From UBA1573 sp034005165 (GTDB taxonomy: Bacteria > Pseudomonadota > Alphaproteobacteria > Micavibrionales > Micavibrionaceae): a DNA stretch of 64,000 nt. The position numbers and the translations under genes were made by a program. The stretch covers positions 1 to 64,000 of the forward strand of contig JAVEVE010000008.1 of NCBI GenBank assembly GCA_034005165.1, given 5' to 3'. The notes below the pieces were generated by a model. That model had not been told where the DNA came from. It worked only from the letters and a program-made list of their open reading frames with translations, and made no database searches. Positions 1-8,647 of this stretch are shown here, piece after piece; the first letter of the stretch is position 1; each line of letters begins with the position of its first letter.

Positions 1-30
1 TTTTAAATATCAGAAAATTAAAAAGAAAAC

Positions 31-1398
31 CTATTCGACAAATGAAGAGGTGAGCCGTTCGACTTTAGCGCCACAACTTTCCAGCTTGCCTACAAGGTTT
101 TCATAGCCGCGATCAAGGTGGTAAATCCGATCCACTGTGGTTTCTCCTTCGGCAACAAGGCCTGCGAGAATGAGGGAAACAGATGCCCGCAAATCTGTTG
201 CCATGACTTCAGCGCCTTTTAGCTTGGTTACTCCACGTACAATTGCAGAATTTCCCTGAACGGTAATATCAGCGCCCATGCGACGTAGTTCCGGCACATG
301 CATAAAGCGGTTCTCGAAAATGGTCTCCGTAACCATGCCTGCGCCTTCGCACATAGTCAGCATAGTCATGAATTGGGCCTGAAGATCGGTTGCAAAACCG
401 GGGTAAGGTTCGGTCATAATATCTGTGCCAACCAGTGGCTTGCCGTTGCGGTGAACGATAACGTCATCCCCGTCCAGATCAATTGTCACACCTGCTTTTT
501 CAAGTGGAGCGATAAGGGACGTTAAAAAATCGGTGCGTGTATGCTGTAAACGGACAGTGCCACCTGTTAAGGCAACCCCAATCATGAAAGTTCCTGTCTC
601 GATGCGATCAGGCAGAACGTCATGCGACATACCGTGGAGAGCAGGGACACCTTCAATATGAATTTCTGATGTGCCAAGACCGGAGATTTTTGCACCCATT
701 TTAATCAGGGCGTTTCCTTGATCTATAATTTCCGGTTCGCGTGCAGCATTAATCAGAATTGTTTCACCTTTGGCAAGTGTCGCTGCCATCATTACATTTT
801 CTGTTGCTCCGACAGAAACTTTCGGGAAGATGATTTTTGCACCTCGCAGGCCACCAGCCGGAGCCTTTGCTTTGACGTATCCTTCTTCAAGAATAATCTC
901 TGCCCCCATTGCACGGAAACCTTCCAGATGAAGGTCAATGGGGCGGGAGCCGATAGTGCATCCGCCCGGAAGAGAAACTGTAGCCTCACCAAACCGACCA
1001 AGTAGTGGCCCCATAACCAGAACACTTGCACGCATCCTGCGGACCAAATCATATGGAGCTTCGGTCGAATGGATGTTCTCGGCCTTGATAAACATCGTGC
1101 CGTCACTACGCAATGTAATATCGGCGCCCATCTCTTTCATTAAGGCAGCCAGAGTCTGGATGTCTTTCAATCCGACTGGCATATTGGTGAATTGGATCAG
1201 TTCGCCAGTCAGCATAGCTGCGCACATATGCTTAAGAGCTGCGTTCTTAGCTCCACTAATCGGAATAATGCCATTTAAGCGGGTTCCGCCTTGAACACGG
1301 ATCTTATCCAGACTTGAGGCTTGCATCGCCTTATGAGGATCAATGGTAATAAAATCCGTTGTCTCAACGGCTTTAAGCAAGGACGCGTTCTGGTTCAC
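31..1398 (-). CDS. murA: UDP-N-acetylglucosamine 1-carboxyvinyltransferase MurA
   Basis: First committed step of peptidoglycan synthesis in the cytoplasm: transfers enolpyruvate from PEP to UDP-GlcNAc. The EPSP-synthase-like fold is recognisable from the N-terminal GGTRLNGIIPISGAKNAAL segment, with the substrate-binding Lys-Asn pair at residues 51-52, and from the PGGCTIGSRPIDLHL loop holding the catalytic Cys147. The reading from the GTG at 1398 gives 455 aa, about 30 more than usual. An internal ATG at 1326, just before the conserved LDKIRVQGG start and preceded by AAGG, is a credible alternative start. The gene reads away from dcd, about 50 bases downstream of it on the same strand. Family assignment is secure; only the start is uncertain. 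Confidence 0.96.
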   Translation of the reverse strand: MNQNASLLKAVETTDFITIDPHKAMQASSLDKIRVQGGTRLNGIIPISGAKNAALKHMCAAMLTGELIQFTNMPVGLKDIQTLAALMKEMGADITLRSDGTMFIKAENIHSTEAPYDLVRRMRASVLVMGPLLGRFGEATVSLPGGCTIGSRPIDLHLEGFRAMGAEIILEEGYVKAKAPAGGLRGAKIIFPKVSVGATENVMMAATLAKGETILINAAREPEIIDQGNALIKMGAKISGLGTSEIHIEGVPALHGMSHDVLPDRIETGTFMIGVALTGGTVRLQHTRTDFLTSLIAPLEKAGVTIDLDGDDVIVHRNGKPLVGTDIMTEPYPGFATDLQAQFMTMLTMCEGAGMVTETIFENRFMHVPELRRMGADITVQGNSAIVRGVTKLKGAEVMATDLRASVSLILAGLVAEGETTVDRIYHLDRGYENLVGKLESCGAKVERLTSSFVE

Positions 1399-1449
1399 TG
1401 ATTTTTACTTTCTTTTTGTTAAGATTTCCCGTTGCAACGATTGTACGCT

Positions 1450-2061
1450 TTATATTCTCGGCAGAGTCACGCCGCGCTGAGCCATATACTTACCCGAACG
1501 ATCAGCATAGGATACATCGCACGCACTTGAGCCTTTAAAGAACAGGAATTGGGCGATGCCCTCATTAGCGTAGACTTTTGCGGGCAGAGGAGTTGTATTT
1601 GATAGCTCAAGGGTCACATGACCTTCCCAGCCAGGCTCGAGCGGAGTCACATTCACAATCAATCCGCAACGGGCATATGTGGATTTACCCAAACAGACAA
1701 CCAGCACATCCTTCGGAATACGGAAATATTCGACCGTACGGGTTAGAACAAATGAATTCGGTGGAATAACGCAGACATCTGTTTCTCGCTCGACAAAGCT
1801 TTGTGGAGAAAAGTCTTTCGGGTCAACGATCGCGTTATCAACATTGGTAAAGATCATAAATTCATTTGAGCAGCGCGCGTCATATCCGTAGGAAGACAGG
1901 CCGTAGGAAATGATTTTCTCTCCGTTGATTTCACGATTCTGCTTTTCAGCAAAAGGTTCGATCATTCCATGATTCAATGCCTGATCCCTGATCCAGTGGT
2001 CAGGCATGATACCGGGGAGAGTTTGCTGGGAAGCATCGGGTTTTAGCAAAACGTTGCTCAT
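1450..2061 (-). CDS. dcd: dCTP deaminase
   Basis: Deaminates dCTP to dUTP for thymidylate synthesis. The 203-aa protein has the trimeric dUTPase-like fold signatures: SYGYDARCSNEF near residues 57-68, the core GKSTYARCGLIVNVTPLEPGWEGHVTLELSN, which includes the catalytic Glu of the dCTP deaminase family, and the C-terminal YMAQRGVTLPRI. Length and ends match the alphaproteobacterial Dcd form. Its ATG overlaps the TGA of the upstream 53-aa gene by four bases (ATGA), so the two are probably translationally coupled. No phage-like context is seen. Confidence 0.96.
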   Translation of the reverse strand: MSNVLLKPDASQQTLPGIMPDHWIRDQALNHGMIEPFAEKQNREINGEKIISYGLSSYGYDARCSNEFMIFTNVDNAIVDPKDFSPQSFVERETDVCVIPPNSFVLTRTVEYFRIPKDVLVVCLGKSTYARCGLIVNVTPLEPGWEGHVTLELSNTTPLPAKVYANEGIAQFLFFKGSSACDVSYADRSGKYMAQRGVTLPRI

Positions 2062-2219
2062 TCTTGTGTGTCTTTCATCTCGTTAATTTTTTCAGCCGAG
2101 GAATCATTCAGCCGCGCGGACGATTGCTGCTTACGGCGCCGCAAATTGGCGCGCAGAGCTTCGGCACGGCGGTCTGCCAGTTTAGCCTTATAAGCCGAGT
2201 TTCCGGTTTTTTCACTCAT
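2058..2219 (-). CDS. Small basic conserved-looking protein, 53 aa
   Basis: A 53-residue ORF beginning MSEKTGNSAYKAKLADRRAEA. It is strongly basic in its first half (ADRRAEALRANLRRRKQQ) and acidic at the end. It is predicted to be a single charged helix, with no signal peptide or membrane segment. Its TGA overlaps the dcd ATG by four bases, which supports translation and coupling to dcd. A longer upstream extension in the same frame exists, but it runs through the 11-bp tandem repeats and looks non-coding. I infer that it is a real small gene; I do not know its function. Confidence 0.6.
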   Translation of the reverse strand: MSEKTGNSAYKAKLADRRAEALRANLRRRKQQSSARLNDSSAEKINEMKDTQE

Positions 2220-2320
2220 TCGTCCAGCTTTGTCCTTAAAATATGGGAATTTAAGTGGGGAAAATAACGAAAAAGAAGGAATACTTCCAGAAAAAATGCA
2301 AAATGACTGAATATTTCCCA

Positions 2321-2375
2321 CCGGAGTGGAGCCGGAGTGGAGCCGGAGTGGAGCCGGAGTGGAGCCGAAGTGGAG
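2321..2375. repeat. 11-bp tandem repeat, five copies
   Basis: Five head-to-tail copies of CCGGAGTGGAG. Four are perfect; the fifth has one change (CCGAAGTGGAG). They lie in the intergenic stretch between the 53-aa gene/dcd pair and the tRNA-Thr gene. The unit is not a multiple of three and the repeats carry no credible ORF. Copy number is probably variable between strains (inference). Confidence 0.9.
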
Positions 2376-2501
2376 GAAGTCAGGAAAACTCCCGTTCGAA
2401 AAAAGAGGATAAGAGGCAAAATTCTGGGTGACAGGCCGGAAAATATATTGTAAACACATCACCACTTTGGCCCGCCTTGAACAGGAAGGGATCTATAAAA
2501 T

Positions 2502-2576
<75 letters not shown>

Positions 2577-2651
2577 TTTCCAAAAATAAACAATTTTTAT
2601 ACTTAAAGAGAAATTTGGTCTTTAGAGAAAAATCTTATGCCCTAAAAGACA

Positions 2652-2680
2652 AGTGACCAGCCTGATAAGAACCGGTCACT
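2652..2680 (-). terminator. Probable terminator hairpin of the lipoprotein hydrolase gene
   Basis: AGTGACC and GGTCACT form a 7-bp stem about 30 bases downstream of the minus-strand stop at 2710. On the minus strand the hairpin is followed by a short T-rich run (TCTTTT). The T tract is weak, so termination efficiency is uncertain. Confidence 0.45.
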
Positions 2681-2709
2681 GGAAATTTCTTAACGACAGA
2701 TAGGCATGT

Positions 2710-3630
2710 CTATTTTTTCATCTTGTACTTATCGCCATCCAAAGGGGCCGGGTCAAAAATGACTGGTTCCGGCGGAGCAGAGCAATCTACTGGCATATCT
2801 TTCAGAACGTGCCATTGTTCAACCCAACCAAGGGCATGATCTGCATTATCAACCATCGTAACATTCAGGCAGTGACCATCCGCAACACTTTGGGCAAAGC
2901 TGTTATAAACAGCAGGTGGTGTTGTTCTGTCCATTTTTCCCAGGAAGTGCCGTTGCGGAAGGTTTGCAACCCCCGGTGCGAAATCAATAGGGGACAGAGA
3001 TTCTTCCGAATAAACAAGACTATGAATTTCAGCGGTTGTTTTTGGATCAAGGTTCCCGGCGACAGTTCTCAATGAGGTTACGTCTTGGCGCTGTGCTGCC
3101 AGAATGGTGGCAATCGCAGCTCCTCCATCATATCCAACAAGGTCAAAAGAAGGGATGCCGTACTCGGCTTTGATATTATCGAGGGCAACCTGATAATTTT
3201 CAATGACCTCAGGAGAAAAACGTTTGCTGGTCCAGTAGGTACTAGGGCATTTATCCGCCTTTTTATAAGAAGAGCTATATTGGCAAGGACGAGCCAGCCA
3301 GATCACATTGGCACCGGAATCCTGAGCCGCCAAACGCAAGGCAATCGGATCAAGTGGGGTAGGGTCATCGCTGATCGAAACGGAATCCTGATACGCAAGA
3401 CCATCGCCTTCGATGTAGATTGTAGCAGGTTGGTATTTCTTATAAACGCGCTCACGCGCGGCAAACATGAAATCTGTTCCCGGAATGGTCCGCTCGAGCA
3501 TAAAAACGGGCAAAGCGGTACGTTTAACGGCGTCTTCACGCATAACAGATTGCGTGCCGCATCCTGATAGGAGCGTCGCTGTAAGTCCGAGAGCGAGAAG
3601 TGACCGTGAAATGGAAACTTTAGATGGCAT
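2710..3630 (-). CDS. Alpha/beta-hydrolase-fold lipoprotein with Asp at the nucleophile position
   Basis: Starting at the ATG at 3630, which has an AAGGGG ribosome site 7 bases upstream, the protein is 306 aa. It has a type II signal peptide and lipobox LLSGC (Cys24), so it should be a periplasm-facing lipoprotein. The fold signature is LVGYDGGAA at residues 164-172, where the usual nucleophile elbow is G-x-S-x-G. Here position 168 is Asp. Candidate acid and base are Asp234 (FLGKMDR) and His265 (DNADHALGW). The ARPCQY and CPSTYWTSKRFSPEVI segments look like a substrate-cap region with paired Cys. The protein is either a hydrolase using an Asp nucleophile or an inactive relative. The longer reading from 3690 adds residues ahead of the signal peptide and is unlikely. 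Confidence 0.75.
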   Translation of the reverse strand: MPSKVSISRSLLALGLTATLLSGCGTQSVMREDAVKRTALPVFMLERTIPGTDFMFAARERVYKKYQPATIYIEGDGLAYQDSVSISDDPTPLDPIALRLAAQDSGANVIWLARPCQYSSSYKKADKCPSTYWTSKRFSPEVIENYQVALDNIKAEYGIPSFDLVGYDGGAAIATILAAQRQDVTSLRTVAGNLDPKTTAEIHSLVYSEESLSPIDFAPGVANLPQRHFLGKMDRTTPPAVYNSFAQSVADGHCLNVTMVDNADHALGWVEQWHVLKDMPVDCSAPPEPVIFDPAPLDGDKYKMKK

Positions 3631-3714
3631 GGAGAATCCCCTTGAGCAAAATTCGAAGCAAAGTTTAACACGGAAAATTATTAAAATCACCCCAGAAAAA
3701 ACGCTCCGGTAAAA

Positions 3715-4497
3715 CTAACTTTCTGATATTTCTAGAAGAATGGGGGTATGATCGGAGGCCTTATCCCAACTACGCGGCTCTTTATCTATCGCGCAAGAAA
3801 CAAGGCGGTCGGCAATCTGGGGAGAGAGGAGAAAATGATCGATCCTGATCCCGTTATTTCGTTGCCATGCGCCAGCCTGATAATCCCAAAAACTGTAGGC
3901 CTCTGCTTCAAACGGATGTTTTACGCGGAAGGCATCAACTAATCCACAATTCAAAAGGCTTCGCCACATTTTGTGAGTTTCAGGATGAAATAAGGCATCT
4001 CCCTCCCACGCTTTCGGGTCATAACAGTCAATATCATCGGGGATAACATTGAAGTCGCCGCCGATCAGAAAGGGGATTTTCTCTTTTCTTAGTTCTGAGA
4101 TGCGCTCATAAAGTCTGTGCATCCATTTGATTTTGTACGGGAATTTTTCGCTATCCTTGCTAACAGGGTTTCCGTTTGGCAGATAAATATTGATAACACG
4201 AATGCCCTGCCAATCAATTTCCAGATACCTCGCTTGTGTATCCTCATCGTCTCCGGGAAGCTTGTCAAGGATGAGGGAAGGGGTGGAGGTTTGTTTTTTA
4301 TAAAATATGGCAACGCCATTGTAAGCTTTCTGGCCAACAAAAAACGCGGAATATTTTTCAGAAGTCTCAGGGAGTGTTTCACCTTTTAATTCTTGAACAA
4401 GAAGGAGATCAGGAGTTTCTTTCTCAAGAAAGCGGACGACATGCTCCGCTCGTGCTTTGATCGAATTTACATTCCACGAAACAATAGAAAAAGACAT
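3715..4497 (-). CDS. xthA: Exodeoxyribonuclease III
   Basis: Mg-dependent AP endonuclease and 3' exonuclease of base-excision repair. The start is set at the ATG at 4497 (MSFSIVSWNVNSIKAR), where family members begin; the longer reading would run into the preceding erpA stop. Visible catalytic blocks, in order: SWNVNSIKAR (metal-site Asn), LLVQELK (metal-binding Glu), IYLPNG (Tyr), GGDFNVIPDDID (Asp/Asn) and DKASDHTPI (Asp-His at the end). At 260 aa it has the family's usual length. It follows erpA by 10 bases on the same strand. Confidence 0.95.
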   Translation of the reverse strand: MSFSIVSWNVNSIKARAEHVVRFLEKETPDLLLVQELKGETLPETSEKYSAFFVGQKAYNGVAIFYKKQTSTPSLILDKLPGDDEDTQARYLEIDWQGIRVINIYLPNGNPVSKDSEKFPYKIKWMHRLYERISELRKEKIPFLIGGDFNVIPDDIDCYDPKAWEGDALFHPETHKMWRSLLNCGLVDAFRVKHPFEAEAYSFWDYQAGAWQRNNGIRIDHFLLSPQIADRLVSCAIDKEPRSWDKASDHTPILLEISES

Positions 4498-4507
4498 CAG
4501 AGGGGGC

Positions 4508-4840
4508 CTACATAGAAAAGGATTCACCACATCCGCATCCGGATGTGGCGTTCGGATTAACAATCTTGAAATTTTCGCCCATCAACCCGACTTGGTAATC
4601 AACGGTCGCTCCGGCAAGCATCGCGGCAGACATATCATCCATAACAACGACATCATCAAGCAAAATATCCTCTTCAGCCAGAGAGTCTTCCCACGATAAG
4701 TCGTAGCGGAAACCAGAGCATCCTCCTCCGGAAACGGCAATTCTAAGGTAAAGAGAAGAATTTCCTTTGCTCATACGGATATCTTCAATCCTGTTATAGG
4801 CAGTTGGAGAGACTGTAATATTATATTGTGATGCGTCCAT
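4508..4840 (-). CDS. erpA: Iron-sulfur cluster insertion protein, ErpA/IscA (HesB) family
   Basis: A-type Fe-S carrier that delivers clusters to apoproteins. The 110-aa sequence has the three invariant cysteines: Cys41 in VSGGGCSGFRY, and Cys102 and Cys104 in the C-terminal GCGCGESF. Length and spacing match the family. The DLSWEDSLAEEDIL and MGENFKIVNPNA segments fit ErpA/IscA; choosing ErpA over IscA rests on general resemblance and on the absence of neighbouring isc genes. It is followed immediately by xthA. Confidence 0.9.
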   Translation of the reverse strand: MDASQYNITVSPTAYNRIEDIRMSKGNSSLYLRIAVSGGGCSGFRYDLSWEDSLAEEDILLDDVVVMDDMSAAMLAGATVDYQVGLMGENFKIVNPNATSGCGCGESFSM

Positions 4841-4896
4841 GCGAGTAATATGGGGTGTAAAAGTCTAAAAATCCACAGATAAAAAGGAAGTCATGA

Positions 4897-5586
4897 TTAT
4901 GGCCTGAAGCGAGGTGGCACCTGAAGTCCGTGTTGTTTGATTAAAGAGCCACTCAGCTGATAGACAGTAACGTGCTGGATCTTCAAAGAAAAAGGGCTTT
5001 CGATTTTATCATGAGGGTGGTGGACCAATACCTCTTTTCCTGGATGAAATGGAACAGGAGAGTAAGAGGAGAAGTTGAAGCTTTGGCTTAGGTTGCCTGG
5101 GAGATCACTTCGCCGTCCGAGCAGATGAAAAATCTGCATGGTAGACAGAGGGTCAGGGCTAAGGAATGTAATTTTATCGATCATCACACGACCTGTGTGA
5201 CCATCAGTTTTCCCTTGATTTTGGGAAACATGCCTTTGTAACTTTCTTAAATGTTGTTTCCGCGCCTGACTGGCTCCCGCAAAACAGGCAACTTCACCAT
5301 TTGAAGAGTCGGAATGGGAATTAACATATTGTATTAGAGCGCTATCGCGTTGGCGTATAAGCTCTGCAAGCCTTGGTACAACCCGCTTGGCGAAATCATT
5401 GGCAATGGAAATCTGCTCACCACGCATATTCATATCATCCAAGGATTCAATAAGATCCTGACCATCCAGCAACAGAAAGATCTGCGACAGAATATTCCGT
5501 GAATCCTCATTGTCTTCAGCCATTTTATCCAACCCGTAGGCAGGATCTTGCGCGAATTTTTTAAAGTTTATTGGAAACCTACTCAT
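4897..5586 (-). CDS. Hypothetical protein, 229 aa
   Basis: I do not recognise this protein. It starts with ATG (MSRFPINFKKFAQDPAYG). The N-terminal half is predicted helical (residues about 20-95, NILSQIFLLLDGQDLIESLD and AKRVVPRLAELIRQRD). A basic, His-rich middle (QARKQHLRKLQRHVSQNQ) follows, then a C-terminal half rich in beta-type residues. No signal peptide or membrane segment is seen. It stands between the UPF0173 hydrolase and erpA on the same strand, with about 70-base gaps on each side. It is longer than chance and its codon use looks like its neighbours', so it is probably a real cytoplasmic protein. Confidence 0.7.
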   Translation of the reverse strand: MSRFPINFKKFAQDPAYGLDKMAEDNEDSRNILSQIFLLLDGQDLIESLDDMNMRGEQISIANDFAKRVVPRLAELIRQRDSALIQYVNSHSDSSNGEVACFAGASQARKQHLRKLQRHVSQNQGKTDGHTGRVMIDKITFLSPDPLSTMQIFHLLGRRSDLPGNLSQSFNFSSYSPVPFHPGKEVLVHHPHDKIESPFSLKIQHVTVYQLSGSLIKQHGLQVPPRFRP

Positions 5587-5657
5587 TCCTGTTCTTCACC
5601 TTTTTAACTTGATATCTCTTGTCATAAGGCTGAATTGGTCGAGCGTCAAGAAAACTT

Positions 5658-6353
5658 CTACGAAAGATCAAGCACTTGGCCTATTTCCAAAAGAATCAGG
5701 TCTTTGCCGGACTGGCTGAAAACTCTGCTTGCTTGTTCGAGGTTCGTCTGAATCGGCGGGAACGTATTATAATGTAGGCCGACAATTTTGCTGGCTCCTA
5801 CAAATTCCGAGCACCGCACCGCATCTGTAACGCCCATGGTGTAGTTATCGCCAATTGGAAGCAAAGCAAGAAATATATCAAACTGTTCACCTATTAACTT
5901 CATGTCATATGACAACGCAGTGTCGCCGGAATAATAAATAGAAGCGCGTGATCCTTTTGGGGTGATGACGAACCCGCCTGGATTGCCGCCATAGGAGCCG
6001 TCAGGCATGGAGGAGGAGTGGATGGCGCTTACATAATGGACACGTCCGAAATCAAAATCATATCCACCGCCGTGATTCATTGAGTGACCGTTCTTAAGCC
6101 CTTTTTCAGAAAACCAGTTAATAATCTCGAAGTTCGAAATCAGTTTTGCGCCCGTCCTGTTAGCCACACTTTTGACATCAAGAACATGGTCCTGATGTCC
6201 ATGGGAAATCAGAACATAGTCTGCAGGAATAGTGGATACATCAATATGTGATGCGAGAGGGTTTCCCGAGACAAAAGGGTCAACCAGAAGATTAACCCCA
6301 TTGATTTCGATACCGAAACAGGAATGTCCATAATAAGTCAGCTTCATGCCCAT
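5658..6353 (-). CDS. Metal-dependent hydrolase, UPF0173 (metallo-beta-lactamase fold)
   Basis: The protein begins MGMKLTYYGHSCFGIEING. It contains the metallo-beta-lactamase metal motif HGHQDH (ISHGHQDHVLD), a downstream histidine (AIHSSS), the acid in YYSGDTAL and a late histidine in GLHYNTFPPI. These are the metal ligands of the UPF0173 family. At about 230 aa it has the usual length and acts in the cytoplasm; the physiological substrate of this family is unknown. AGGAG lies 6 bases before the first ATG, which favours 6353 over the ATG two codons on. It is divergent from dgt. Confidence 0.9.
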   Translation of the reverse strand: MGMKLTYYGHSCFGIEINGVNLLVDPFVSGNPLASHIDVSTIPADYVLISHGHQDHVLDVKSVANRTGAKLISNFEIINWFSEKGLKNGHSMNHGGGYDFDFGRVHYVSAIHSSSMPDGSYGGNPGGFVITPKGSRASIYYSGDTALSYDMKLIGEQFDIFLALLPIGDNYTMGVTDAVRCSEFVGASKIVGLHYNTFPPIQTNLEQASRVFSQSGKDLILLEIGQVLDLS

Positions 6354-6533
6354 GTTGATCTCCTGTAGTGGAACTGAAAAGGAAGAAAAAATATGTATAA
6401 CAAATATGCTATCAAGGGGAGAATGACAAATTTTCGGACAAGATTAAACCCGTAATCCTGAAATTTTTGAGAATGACCGGATTTTTCTCGGGCATGTATG
6501 GAAATTTTGGATAGAACATCCTAAAATCTGCCT

Positions 6534-7778
6534 ATGTCAAAACAAGCAACTGATTCTCCCCAAGCCTATAATTATTGCGCTCTTCCGCTGGCCGCATATG
6601 CCAGCCGCCCGGATTTGTCACGCGGACGACTTTATGACGAGCCGGAAAGTCGTCATCGCACGGCATATCAACGGGATCGAGATAGAATTATTCACTCCTC
6701 TGCCTTTCGCCGCCTCAAAGAAAAGACACAAGTCTTTGTTGCGCATGAAGGGGATCATTATAGGACGCGTTTATCACATACACTCGAAGTCGCCCAAATA
6801 ACGAGGACACTGGCGCGTTGCCTTATGGTGAATGAGGATCTGGCTGAAACAATTGCGTTAGCACACGATTTGGGGCATACCCCATTCGCGCATATGGGGG
6901 AAGACGCCTTAAAACTCTGCATGGAAAATTTGGGTGGTTTTGCTCATAACGACCAATCGTTGCGTATACTGACAACTCTCGAACAAAAATATCCCGAGTG
7001 GAATGGCCTGAACCTGACATGGGAAACATTGGAAGGGGTGGCAAAACATAACGGTCCGGTTCTCGAGAAAGATGAGCTGCCAAGCCGCGACAATCTTCCT
7101 ATAGCCTTGTTTGAACTTAATAAAAAAGTTGATATGGAGCTGCATAATTATGCTTCCATAGAAGCTCAGGTCGCCGCAATTTCAGATGACATAGCCTATA
7201 ATAACCATGATGTGGAAGACGGGCTGCGGGCAGGAATGTTCACCTTGCAGCATATTATTGAAGATGTCGAGCTTGTGGCTGACGGAGTTCGTCAGGTCAA
7301 AAAGAAATATGGAGCAGATCTGGACGAAAAATATCTCGTGTCTGAAACTATTCGTGTCATGATGGGGGTTATGGTTGATGACGTTCTAACAGAAACAAAA
7401 AAACGTTTGACGCAAGTCAATCCGCAATCCCCTGTGGATGTTGCAAACGCATGTCTCCAGATTGTCAGCTTCTCCACAGAAATGGAAGAGCGCGTTAATC
7501 AGCTCCGCAAGTTTCTTTTCAAACATATGTACTATCATTATACGGTTTTACGCATTAAAGCGAATGTAGATCGGATTATCCCCGATATGTTTAGTGCATT
7601 TCATGGAAACTACCATTTGCTTCCGACCCATTGGCAGGCGCGTGTTGAAATGAATGGCGGGAAAATAGACGATATCGCGCGTGCGCGCGTTGTGTGTGAT
7701 TATATAGCAGGTATGACGGACAGGTTTGCAATTTTGGAACATCAGAGATTGACCGATCCATCCTTGGGATTAAAGTAA
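6534..7778 (+). CDS. dgt: Deoxyguanosinetriphosphate triphosphohydrolase-like protein
   Basis: HD-domain dNTP triphosphohydrolase (dNTP to deoxynucleoside plus triphosphate) in nucleotide-pool control. Metal-binding residues are visible at RLSHTLEVAQ (His82) and HDLGHTPFAHMGE (HD at 111-112), and a third region DIAYNNHDVEDGLRAG supplies further ligands. The 414 aa match the family's type-2 members. No ribosome-binding site is seen before the ATG; a TAAAAT -10-like hexamer sits seven bases upstream of it, so the mRNA might be leaderless. It begins the plus-strand run through zapE. Confidence 0.93.
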   Translation: MSKQATDSPQAYNYCALPLAAYASRPDLSRGRLYDEPESRHRTAYQRDRDRIIHSSAFRRLKEKTQVFVAHEGDHYRTRLSHTLEVAQITRTLARCLMVNEDLAETIALAHDLGHTPFAHMGEDALKLCMENLGGFAHNDQSLRILTTLEQKYPEWNGLNLTWETLEGVAKHNGPVLEKDELPSRDNLPIALFELNKKVDMELHNYASIEAQVAAISDDIAYNNHDVEDGLRAGMFTLQHIIEDVELVADGVRQVKKKYGADLDEKYLVSETIRVMMGVMVDDVLTETKKRLTQVNPQSPVDVANACLQIVSFSTEMEERVNQLRKFLFKHMYYHYTVLRIKANVDRIIPDMFSAFHGNYHLLPTHWQARVEMNGGKIDDIARARVVCDYIAGMTDRFAILEHQRLTDPSLGLK

Positions 7779-7816
7779 TTTAACAGAACAATAAGTTTAA
7801 AGAGTGGAGTATAAAA

Positions 7817-8647
7817 ATGGCCCCTAAACAATTCGGTAAAAAGTCAACATCACGTGCCGACGAATTCGGTGAAGAGAGCTTGCTTGATGTTCTTATTAAG
7901 CGCAGTGGCGGTGTGCCGATGCCTCCGTCTATGGCGCGCCTGTTATTGATGGTCGCCGGTTTCGCCGTGGTTGCAACAATCGCAGCAGTTTCTTGGGCAA
8001 CATGGCCGAGCGATAAGTCCAAGGTAGATGAGGAAACCCTGCCAATTATGCGAGCCGAAGAATCTCCATTCAAAATAAAGCCTGAAGAGCCAGGCGGAAT
8101 GGCGGTTCCTAACAAAGATAGCACTATTTTTGAAACCTTGAACGAGGAGCCTGAAGAAAAATCAGTCGAGAACCTGCTGGAGGAGCCTGAAGTCCCTGTC
8201 AAAAAAGAAGAAGTTTTCGCGGATGATGAAGACAATGAAGTCGCTCAAGTGGCAGAATCTATTTCTCAGCCGGAGCCGACACTGGTCTCGAAAGAAGAGC
8301 CTGTGGCACCAATAAAAATCGTTGAAGAAAAACCTGCAACTGCACCTGCGCCAGTTCCTGTAGCTACCAAAAAAGAAGAGCCGAAGGCTGAAATCAGCAT
8401 GAGTGCAGGCAAGTCTTATGTTCAGTTTGCAGCGGTCAAGAATGATGCCGAGGCAAAAGCAAAATGGTCAAAACTGCAATCACAATACAGTGTTCTGAAA
8501 CCGCTTGCGATGCGTGTCCAGAAAGCAGACTTGGGATCAAAAGGAACATTCTATCGTGTTCAGGCAGGGCCAATGTCTCTTGAGCAGGCACAAAGTGTTT
8601 GCGAAAAAGTTAAATCTTCTAAAGGCGATTGCTTGGTGATTAAGTGA
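7817..8647 (+). CDS. SPOR-domain inner-membrane protein
   Basis: A bitopic protein with a short cytoplasmic N terminus, a membrane segment at about residues 42-65 (RLLLMVAGFAVVATIAAVSW), a long acidic and proline-rich periplasmic linker (about 70-200, many EEP and KKEE repeats) and a C-terminal SPOR domain (about 204-276, beginning KSYVQFAAVKN). SPOR domains bind peptidoglycan stripped of stem peptides at division sites. The position directly before nagZ, whose GTG start overlaps this gene's TGA by four bases, fits a role in wall remodelling or division. The specific division partner is unknown. Confidence 0.88.
   Translation: MAPKQFGKKSTSRADEFGEESLLDVLIKRSGGVPMPPSMARLLLMVAGFAVVATIAAVSWATWPSDKSKVDEETLPIMRAEESPFKIKPEEPGGMAVPNKDSTIFETLNEEPEEKSVENLLEEPEVPVKKEEVFADDEDNEVAQVAESISQPEPTLVSKEEPVAPIKIVEEKPATAPAPVPVATKKEEPKAEISMSAGKSYVQFAAVKNDAEAKAKWSKLQSQYSVLKPLAMRVQKADLGSKGTFYRVQAGPMSLEQAQSVCEKVKSSKGDCLVIK

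Noticed and set aside
2220..2465. Extension of the 53-aa gene to a 135-codon reading
   Set aside because: The added part covers the 11-bp tandem repeat and has no protein-like composition; the ATG at 2219 fits the operon better.
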